Assembly: GCA_020850355.1 (NCBI GenBank)
Contig: JADZEX010000067.1
Coordinates: 1-64,000, forward strand
DNA: 64,000 nt
Reading direction: 5' to 3'
DNA from: Fimbriimonadaceae bacterium
GTDB lineage: Bacteria; Armatimonadota; UBA10988
Shown: in pieces, positions 58,554-64,000 of the stretch
How the letters are laid out: each line of letters opens with the position of its first letter
Position numbering within the stretch: the stretch's first letter is position 1
Notes under the pieces: model-generated
Told to the model about the DNA's origin: nothing
Databases searched by the model: none
The model's input: only the letters and a program-made list of their open reading frames with translations
Made by a program: the position numbers and the translations under genes

Positions 58554-59618
58554 TCAGACCGCTTTCGGATAGCTCCCCAGGACCTTCGCCGAGAGCGTCA
58601 CGCTCTCGATGGCGGCGAGGGCTTGCTGCACCTGCTCGTCCTGGAGGTGGCCCTCGACGTCGATGAAGAAGACGTACTCGAAGGGCGCCACCGGGCTCGG
58701 CCGGGACTCGATCAGCGTCATGTTGAGGCCGCTCTCGCCGAGGATGCCCAGCGCCTGCACGAGCGTGCCCGGCTGGTGCGACAGGGCCAGCAGCAGCGAG
58801 GTCTTGTCGGACCCGGTCGGGGCGGGCGGCTCCGGACCCAGCGCGAAGAAGCGGGTGCGGTTGTCGGCGCGGTCTTCGATGTTGACCGCCAGGGCTGGGA
58901 TGCCGTACACCGCCGAGGCCAGCTCCGGCCCAATCGCCGCGGCATTCGGCTCGTCGAGCGCCCGCTTGACGCCGTCGGCGGTCGAGTTGACCGGCACTTG
59001 CGCGGCGTTCGGCAGGTTCGTCCGCAGCCAGTGCCGACACTGGTCGAGCGCGACATCCTTCGAGTAGACCGTGTTCACGCGCGGCAGTTGGGGTGCCCGC
59101 GAGAGCAGGCAATGGTGAATGTCGAAGTAGTGCTCGCTCTGAATCGTCAGCCGGTACTCAGCCAGCAGATCGAGCACCTCGCGGATGGTGCCGGCGGTGC
59201 TGTTCTCGACGGGCACCAGGGCATGATCGGCCCACTTTCGGCGGACCGCCTCGAAGATGCTGCGGAAGTCCGGCTGCGGCAGGTAGCTGGCGGAGGCCCC
59301 AAAGACGTTGCGGGCGGCGATGTCGGTGAAGGTACCGAGCGGGCCGAGGAAGGCGACGGTGCGCGGCTGCTGCAGATTGAGGCAGCCGGCAATCACCTCG
59401 CGGAAGACGGACACCGCCGATTGGCGCGGGAACTTGCCAAGATCGGAATTGGCGATACGATCCAGAATCCAGCGCTCTCGTTCGGGATCGAAGAAGGGCA
59501 GGCCCTCGGCGCGTTTGACTTCGCCCACGGCCACCGCCACTTCGGCGCGCTGCTTGAGGAGCGCGATGATCTGGTCGTCCAGGTGATTCAGCTGACGGCG
59601 CAGGTCTGCCAGGGACAT
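58554..59618 (-). CDS. pheA: Bifunctional chorismate mutase / prephenate dehydratase
   Basis: ATG 59618 gives the chorismate mutase start (LADLRRQLNHLDDQIIALLK). Prephenate dehydratase follows from about residue 92 (TVAFLGPLGTFTDIAARNVF, LVPVENSTAGTIREVLDLLA, CRHWLRTNLPNA, NRTRFFALG). A C-terminal ACT domain (TSLLLALSHQPGTLVQALGI, LIESRPSPVAPFEYVFFIDV) should bind Phe for feedback control. The enzyme makes phenylpyruvate from chorismate. The 354 residues fit the P-protein. A strong promoter with a palindrome lies just upstream. Confidence 0.95.
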   Translation of the reverse strand: MSLADLRRQLNHLDDQIIALLKQRAEVAVAVGEVKRAEGLPFFDPERERWILDRIANSDLGKFPRQSAVSVFREVIAGCLNLQQPRTVAFLGPLGTFTDIAARNVFGASASYLPQPDFRSIFEAVRRKWADHALVPVENSTAGTIREVLDLLAEYRLTIQSEHYFDIHHCLLSRAPQLPRVNTVYSKDVALDQCRHWLRTNLPNAAQVPVNSTADGVKRALDEPNAAAIGPELASAVYGIPALAVNIEDRADNRTRFFALGPEPPAPTGSDKTSLLLALSHQPGTLVQALGILGESGLNMTLIESRPSPVAPFEYVFFIDVEGHLQDEQVQQALAAIESVTLSAKVLGSYPKAV

Positions 59619-59631
59619 ACGGCGAACTCGC

Positions 59632-59670
59632 AATGGCGCCATTCTAGCCAGGGCGTCGACGCGGTGTCAA
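59632..59670 (-). promoter_or_regulatory. pheA promoter with a 12-bp palindrome over the start site
   Basis: Minus strand: perfect TTGACA (59670-59665), 18 bases, TAGAAT (59646-59641). The perfect palindrome AATGGCGCCATT (59632-59643) covers the end of the -10 box and the predicted start of transcription, so it is a candidate operator. Confidence 0.65.
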
Positions 59671-59683
59671 GAACGGAGCATTC

Positions 59684-60493
59684 ATGTCGCTGAAGATGCC
59701 GGCCGACCAGTGGGTCAAATGCGCCAACTGCAAGGAGCTGGTCTACCGCAAGGAGTTCGAGAAGCTCCTGCGGGTCTGTCCGATGTGCAACCACCACCAG
59801 CGCCTGCGGGCGTCGGAGCGCATCGCGATGGTCGCCGACCCCGGCAGCTTCCGCGAGCACGATGCCACGGTGATCTCGGCCGACCCGCTGGGCTTCCCGG
59901 AGTACGCCGAGAAGCTCGACAGCACCCGCGCGGTGACCGGCATGAACGAGGCTGTGGTCTGTGGCGAGGCGACGCTGGAGGGTTACCCGGTGCAGCTCGG
60001 CGTGATGGACCACCACTTCCGCGCTGGCAGCATGAGTGCCGCGGTCGGCGAGAAGGTCCGCCGCGTCTTTGCGCGGGGCACTGACAAGCGCCAGGCCGTC
60101 CTGCTGTTCATCGCCTCGGGCGGGGCGAGGGTCCATGAAGGGCTGCACGGGCTGATGCAGATGGCCAAGACCTCGGCCGCCATCGCGCGCTTTCAGACTA
60201 GCGGCCGGCCCTACCTGGTGGTGCTGACCGATCCATCGATGGCCGGCGTACTGGCCAGCTACGCCTCGCTGGGCGATGTGATTCTGGCCGAGCCGGGGGC
60301 CGTGATCGGGTTCACCGGCCCGCGGGTGATGGAGCAGACCGTCCGGGTCAAGTTGCCGCCAGGGCATCAGACGGCGGAGTTTCAGATGGACCACGGCATG
60401 GTCGACATGGTCATCGACCGCGTCAAGCTGCGCCCGACCCTGCGTTCGCTGCTGCGCGGCATGGTCGGCGTGCTGCCACGCAAGGGAGCCTGA
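59684..60493 (+). CDS. accD: Acetyl-CoA carboxylase carboxyltransferase subunit beta
   Basis: The N-terminal zinc ribbon is clear (VKCANCKELVYRKEF, RVCPMCNHHQRL; Cys13, Cys16, Cys32, Cys35). The carboxyltransferase core follows: FREHDATVISADPLGFP, VQLGVMDHHFRAGSMSAAVG, LLFIASGGARVHEGLHGLMQ, VVLTDPSMAGVLASYASLGD, GAVIGFTGPRVMEQTV. With AccA it moves the carboxyl group from biotin to acetyl-CoA, giving malonyl-CoA for fatty acid synthesis. accA starts two bases after its stop. Confidence 0.97.
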   Translation: MSLKMPADQWVKCANCKELVYRKEFEKLLRVCPMCNHHQRLRASERIAMVADPGSFREHDATVISADPLGFPEYAEKLDSTRAVTGMNEAVVCGEATLEGYPVQLGVMDHHFRAGSMSAAVGEKVRRVFARGTDKRQAVLLFIASGGARVHEGLHGLMQMAKTSAAIARFQTSGRPYLVVLTDPSMAGVLASYASLGDVILAEPGAVIGFTGPRVMEQTVRVKLPPGHQTAEFQMDHGMVDMVIDRVKLRPTLRSLLRGMVGVLPRKGA

Positions 60494-60495
60494 CG

Positions 60496-61494
60496 ATGCG
60501 CCACATCCCGCTGGAGCAGCCGCTGATCGATCTGCTGGACACCCGCGCGACGCTCGAAGAGGAGTTGCTGGCGCTGCAGGACGCCGCCGCCACGGGTGAG
60601 GATGTGCTGGCGCGGCGACAAGACGTCGAGGCCCGCCTGGGTGCGCTGGGTGACGAGTACACCCGGTTGCGCGACGACCTTTTCAGCAGCCTGACGCCAC
60701 TCGACAAGGTGCAGTTGGCGCGCCACCCCGACCGGCCCTATGCCCTCGATTACGTCAGCTACCTGGTCAGCGACTGGTGCGAGCTGCACGGCGACCGCCG
60801 CTTCGCCGACGACGGGGCCATCATCGCCGGCTTTGGCGTCTTCGGCGGGCAGCAGCCGATTGCCGTGGCCGGTCACCAGAAGGGCCGCAACGTCGCCGAG
60901 CGGAAGGCCCGCAACATGGGGATGCCCGGGCCGTCGGGCTACCGCAAGGCGGTCCGCGTGATGCAACTGGCCGGCCGCCTGGGCCATCCGGTGCTGACCT
61001 TCATCGACACCGCTGGCGCGGCCTGCACGCCCGAAGCGGAGGAACTTGGCATCAGTGAGGCCCTGGCCACCTCGCAGCTCGAGATGGCTCGCCTGCCGGT
61101 GCCGGTGATCGCGACGGTGATCGGCGAAGGCGGCTCGGGCGGCGCGATTGCGCTCGGCGTCGCCGACCACATCATCATGCTGGATTACAGCTACTACTCG
61201 GTGATCTCACCGGAGGGTTGTGCCAGCATCATCTGGCGCGATGCGACCCGCTTTGGTGAAGCCGCCGAAGCGCTGCGGCTGTCGGCCAGCGATGCGCTGT
61301 CTTTTGGCTTCTGCGACGAGGTCCTCAGCGAGCCGCCGGGCGGTGCGCACCACGACCCGGCCGCGATGGCGCTGCGCCTCGAAGAGGCCATCGGCGCAGC
61401 GCTCCAACGGCTGCAGGCGCTGACGCCGGCGCAACTGGTGGAGCAGCGCTACGAGAAGTTCGCCCGCATGGGCCGTTTCCTCGAGACGGCCTGA
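60496..61494 (+). CDS. accA: Acetyl-CoA carboxylase carboxyltransferase subunit alpha
   Basis: A coiled-coil N-terminus (QPLIDLLDTRATLEEELLAL) precedes the CT-alpha core: QLARHPDRPYALDYVSYLVS, GDRRFADDGAIIAGFGVFGG, GHQKGRNVAERKARNMGMPG, FIDTAGAACTPEAEELGISE, VIGEGGSGGAIALGVADHII and EGCASIIWRDATRFGEAAEA. The 332 residues are normal. It acts with AccD, encoded directly upstream; together they form the carboxyltransferase heterotetramer. The two genes are one transcription unit ending at a hairpin shared with the convergent gene. Confidence 0.97.
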   Translation: MRHIPLEQPLIDLLDTRATLEEELLALQDAAATGEDVLARRQDVEARLGALGDEYTRLRDDLFSSLTPLDKVQLARHPDRPYALDYVSYLVSDWCELHGDRRFADDGAIIAGFGVFGGQQPIAVAGHQKGRNVAERKARNMGMPGPSGYRKAVRVMQLAGRLGHPVLTFIDTAGAACTPEAEELGISEALATSQLEMARLPVPVIATVIGEGGSGGAIALGVADHIIMLDYSYYSVISPEGCASIIWRDATRFGEAAEALRLSASDALSFGFCDEVLSEPPGGAHHDPAAMALRLEEAIGAALQRLQALTPAQLVEQRYEKFARMGRFLETA

Positions 61495-61513
61495 CCAGCC
61501 GCTGCCTCAGGCC
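61488..61513. terminator. Hairpin formed by the two convergent stop codons
   Basis: GGCCTGA (61488-61494, containing the accA stop) and TCAGGCC (61507-61513, containing the stop of the LivF-like gene on the other strand) are exact reverse complements around a 12-base loop. Short but symmetric, so it may end both transcripts. Confidence 0.45.
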
Positions 61514-62274
61514 GCGTCGACCGTTTCCAAGCCGAAGGTGAACTGCCGCCGCAGCGCCGGGTCGGCGCGCAGGTGGGCCGTGCTGGCGCTGGCCACCAGG
61601 CGGCCGTTGACCAGCAGCACACAGCGGTCGGCCACTTCCAGGGCCAGCGGCACGTTCTGCTCGACCAGCAGCACCGCCGCGCCGGTCGCGTCACGCGTCG
61701 CCCGCACCTGCTCCACGGCAGCCCGCGCAAGCCGCGGGGCCAGCCCGATGCTGGGTTCGTCAACCAGCAGCAGGCGTGGTTGGGCGAGCAGCGCCATGGC
61801 GATCGCCAGTTGCTGCTTCTGACCCCCGGACAACGTGCCGGCCCGCTGCCGCTCGTGTCCGGCCAGGTCGGGGAAGCGCTGCAGCGCGGCCTGCCGGGCG
61901 TCGGCGGTGACGCTGCCGGGGGGCCAGGCGGCCGCCGCCACGGTCAGGTTGTCGGCCACCGTCAGCGGGCCGAAGACCTGCCCGCCTTGCGGCAGGTAGG
62001 CGATCCCGCGGCGCAGACACTCCGCCGGCCGCCGCCCGGTGATGGCTTCACCACCGAACTGGACCGCTCCCGCGGTGATCGGTGCCAGTCCGCAGACGGC
62101 CTTCAGGACGGTCGACTTGCCAGCGCCATTGGGGCCGAGCAGTGCGACGATCTCCGCGGGGCCGACGCGCAGGTCAACCTCGCGGAGAATCGTGCGCCTG
62201 ACATAGGCGGCGCTGACACCGACCAGCTCCAGCAGCGCCGGCGCCGCCACGGTCACGGCGTCGGCCGGGTCCAC
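61507..62274 (-). CDS. LivF-type ABC transporter ATP-binding protein
   Basis: The 255-residue ATPase has Walker A LLGPNGAGKSTVLKAV, Q-loop phrase IAYLPQGGQVFGPLTV, signature GTLSGGQKQQLAIAMALLAQ, Walker B RLLLVDEPSIGLAP and H-loop region VLLVEQNVPLALEVADRC. It resembles LivF, the second ATPase of branched-chain amino acid or amide importers. No permease, binding protein or LivG is present in this window. The start codon is GTG with a weak ribosome site, 22 bases inside the end of the lipoprotein gene, which suggests coupled translation with an unrelated partner. Confidence 0.85.
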   Translation of the reverse strand: MDPADAVTVAAPALLELVGVSAAYVRRTILREVDLRVGPAEIVALLGPNGAGKSTVLKAVCGLAPITAGAVQFGGEAITGRRPAECLRRGIAYLPQGGQVFGPLTVADNLTVAAAAWPPGSVTADARQAALQRFPDLAGHERQRAGTLSGGQKQQLAIAMALLAQPRLLLVDEPSIGLAPRLARAAVEQVRATRDATGAAVLLVEQNVPLALEVADRCVLLVNGRLVASASTAHLRADPALRRQFTFGLETVDAA

Positions 62275-63878
62275 TGGGCACAGACCTGTTGCGGCGTGTC
62301 CGGGTTCAGAATGGTCTGCAGCAGGCTGGTCTCGAGCAGGTGCAGGTTGGCCGGAATCCGCGTCCCGGCCGGCGGCAGCAGGCCGTTGCTGGTGATCACC
62401 ACCAGGAAGCCGTCGGTCTCGTAGATCCGGCCGCGCGCGCTGGGCGAGCTGACCTCCACCCGGCCGGACGCGGCGCCCCCGTCGGTGGTCAACTGGAAGG
62501 TCGCGTCCGGGTTGATCTGCAGCACATCCGGCGTGCCGATGTTGGGCGTCAGGTGGTCGGGATCGGGTCCGGTCTGGTTTTCGGTCCAGGTCCCTACCAG
62601 CAGCCGGGCGCCGTCGTCCTCGGGCGGGTTCGGCGGGCCGTCGATGTTGCTGACGCTGAACTGTAGCAGTCGCCGGGTCGGCTCGGTGACGCCAGCGCTG
62701 ACGAACTCCAGCCGGACCAGGTAGACCTGGGCGTAGGAGTGCGGGTTGCCGGGCACCGTGACGTTGGCGCTGAACCAGTCGCCCGCAGCGGTCATGTCAA
62801 AGTCGTCGAACTCCTCGTCGCCGTTGGGCGTCGACAGCGCCACCCGGGCCAGTCCTTCGACCGCCTCGCCCTCGGGGTCGCGCACCTGGGCCTGCACCGC
62901 CACCGTGCCGCCCTGGAAGGGCAGCGTCTGCGGCAGCACGCGGGCCTGCAGGATCACCGGCGGCCGGTCGGCGCCGGCCACCGGGCTGGGCAGCAGGGTC
63001 AGGTCGAGCTCGCTGGTCGCGCCGCCCTGCACATCAATCTCCTCGAAGTCGGGCTCGAACCCGCCAGCCACGACGCGCAGTTCGGCGGTGCCGATCGGCA
63101 CATCGGTCAGCGTCACGGTGTTGCCGCTGACCGTCACGGCGCGATCGGCATCGCCGGTGAAGTCCTCCGGCGGCAGCGCCGTGTTGACGCGGGCCTGCTC
63201 GACGCCGTTGAACAGCAGCGCCGCGCGGGTCACCGGGTCCGAGAAGACGCTGACCACGACGGTGCCGAAGCTCTCGTCCGCGGCATCTTCGACGATCGCC
63301 GCGAGGGCCTCTTCGTCGGTGGTGATGTCGACCTCGTCATCCAGCTCATCGAGTTTCGCGTCGGCAATCTGCTCCAGCGCGGCGACCTGCGAGTCGGTGA
63401 CCGGCTGGTCGGTGCCGCGGTTCTCCAGGATACTCGCGGCGACGGTGCTGGTCGGCGTGATGTTGCGCTGCTTCTCTTCGCCGGCCGCGCCGAAGCTGAT
63501 GGCGCCGCGCAGGACCCGATTCGAATCGAACGGATCGGTGGCGACGACCAGCAGCGGCACGTTGATGGGCAGGCCATCCAGGCGGTAGAACCCGCGGGCG
63601 TCGGCTTGGGTGGTGGCGACGGGCGTGTCGCCCGGGGTGCGGGGCAGCACGAAGACCCGGATCAGAGCATGGGGGATGCTGGTGTCACCGGTCGCCGTCT
63701 GCCGCCCGCGCGAGGGCACGAAGACGAAGCCGTCCATCGCTGAAGCGCTGCGGGACGGCTCGCCGATCAGGCCGTCGCTGCCGCCGCCGTTGGCGCTGCA
63801 ACCGACCGACAGCGCCCCGGCCGCCAGCAGCAGCGCCAGACCGTAGCGCCGGACCCGTCCGAGCTGAGCTCCACCCAT
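62253..63878 (-). CDS. Large secreted lipoprotein with carboxypeptidase-regulatory-like domains
   Basis: ATG 63878 has TTGGAG upstream. The signal ends in a lipobox-like AGALSVGC (Cys at about residue 27), so the mature protein should be lipid-anchored. Residues 45-125 read like a transthyretin-like/carboxypeptidase regulatory domain (HALIRVFVLPRTPGDTPVAT, TQADARGFYRLDGLPINVPL). The middle is acidic (DAKLDELDDEVDITTDEEAL). A further beta-sandwich region (ILQARVLPQTLPFQGGTVAV) and a C-terminal lipocalin-like stretch (LLVGTWTENQTGPDPDHL, LQINPDATFQLTTDGGAASG) follow. It is probably a surface or periplasmic binding protein; function unknown. Confidence 0.75.
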   Translation of the reverse strand: MGGAQLGRVRRYGLALLLAAGALSVGCSANGGGSDGLIGEPSRSASAMDGFVFVPSRGRQTATGDTSIPHALIRVFVLPRTPGDTPVATTQADARGFYRLDGLPINVPLLVVATDPFDSNRVLRGAISFGAAGEEKQRNITPTSTVAASILENRGTDQPVTDSQVAALEQIADAKLDELDDEVDITTDEEALAAIVEDAADESFGTVVVSVFSDPVTRAALLFNGVEQARVNTALPPEDFTGDADRAVTVSGNTVTLTDVPIGTAELRVVAGGFEPDFEEIDVQGGATSELDLTLLPSPVAGADRPPVILQARVLPQTLPFQGGTVAVQAQVRDPEGEAVEGLARVALSTPNGDEEFDDFDMTAAGDWFSANVTVPGNPHSYAQVYLVRLEFVSAGVTEPTRRLLQFSVSNIDGPPNPPEDDGARLLVGTWTENQTGPDPDHLTPNIGTPDVLQINPDATFQLTTDGGAASGRVEVSSPSARGRIYETDGFLVVITSNGLLPPAGTRIPANLHLLETSLLQTILNPDTPQQVCAQWTRPTP

Positions 63879-64000
63879 GATCGTCTCCAAACTGCCGCCC
63901 GCCGCCGGCGGCGAGGTGCCGGTATTATGCCGCGTCGCCGGCCGCCCGCCGCCTGAACGTTTGCTTACCGCGTCGCCTGCAGGCCTACGGCGGCGCCGTC
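63879..64000. other. Upstream region of the lipoprotein gene at the window edge
   Basis: This 122-base end piece contains CATAAT on the minus strand (63928-63923), a possible -10 box for the lipoprotein gene, but no -35 box at normal spacing. I see no gene in the remaining bases; the next one must lie beyond the window. Confidence 0.3.

Overview
The window is a gene-dense, very GC-rich piece of a bacterial chromosome (about 70 % G+C by eye, not computed). I see about 57 protein genes, no rRNA, no tRNA, no CRISPR array and no complete transposon. An outer-membrane beta-barrel protein (32.7 kb), a Tat-exported sulfatase, lipoproteins and many Sec-exported carbohydrate-active proteins point to a diderm, free-living, polysaccharide-degrading heterotroph. 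The mix (right-handed beta-helix proteins, sulfatase, GH42/GH14-like enzyme, URO-D/corrinoid methyltransferases, DUF1848, DUF559 in GC-rich palindromic repeats) resembles Armatimonadota or Planctomycetota-type genomes. That placement is an inference from gene content only.

Layout. 0-2.2 kb: the end of a frameshifted caspase/PEGA/FGE-sulfatase gene, then a DUF559 gene embedded in palindromic repeats. 2.2-15.3 kb: secreted carbohydrate-active genes on the minus strand (beta-helix protein, large TIM-barrel glycosidase-like protein, sulfatase, an unknown secreted protein), interrupted by an AICAR transformylase, a HigB/HigA-ImmA toxin-antitoxin pair, a B12-binding photosensor-like protein and an FSA/TalC-type transaldolase. 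15.4-20.6 kb: manC, then panC-nadX-nadC-ndk and an orphan URO-D protein. 20.6-23.0 kb: an MBOAT/SGNH exopolysaccharide O-acylation pair. 23.5-30.2 kb: housekeeping genes (typA, mdh, grpE, DAHP synthase, mnmA, DinB-like, Trm112-like). 30.2-35.2 kb: an exported alpha/alpha-toroid-like protein, an outer-membrane barrel and a tandem metallo-beta-lactamase-fold protein. 35.3-46.1 kb: threonine aldolase, an M24-like pseudo-peptidase, two histidine kinases in tandem (the second without its phospho-accepting His), then rpiB-wecB-uppP-LD-carboxypeptidase and a sugar epimerase-like gene. 46.1-50.2 kb: an ABC-2 exporter with a possible 21-codon leader ORF, a glycosyltransferase and an exported alpha/beta hydrolase. 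50.3-52.8 kb: ECF sigma factor, membrane anti-sigma-like protein and PDZ protein with overlapping start and stop codons. 53.9-58.5 kb: a corrinoid methyl-transfer cluster. 58.5-62.3 kb: pheA, accD-accA and a LivF-type ATPase. 62.3-63.9 kb: a large lipoprotein.

How the genes fit together. The 53.9-58.2 kb cluster encodes two URO-D-fold proteins, a stand-alone corrinoid carrier and a zinc homocysteine methyltransferase. This is most simply a route that moves a methyl group from an unknown donor through a corrinoid to homocysteine. Its second URO-D protein carries a C-terminal CxxC thioredoxin-like domain and lacks the His of the usual zinc site. Independently, the protein at 12.3 kb carries the full light-sensing signature of CarH (Trp-His, nine-residue spacing, Glu-His, ExHxxG) but has a helical N-terminal domain instead of a MerR DNA-binding domain. 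These two cobalamin-linked loci are the most interesting parts of the window. Several promoters are readable (TTGACx, 17-18 bp, TAnnnT), and at three sites the -35 box is formed by the TGA stop codon of the preceding gene.
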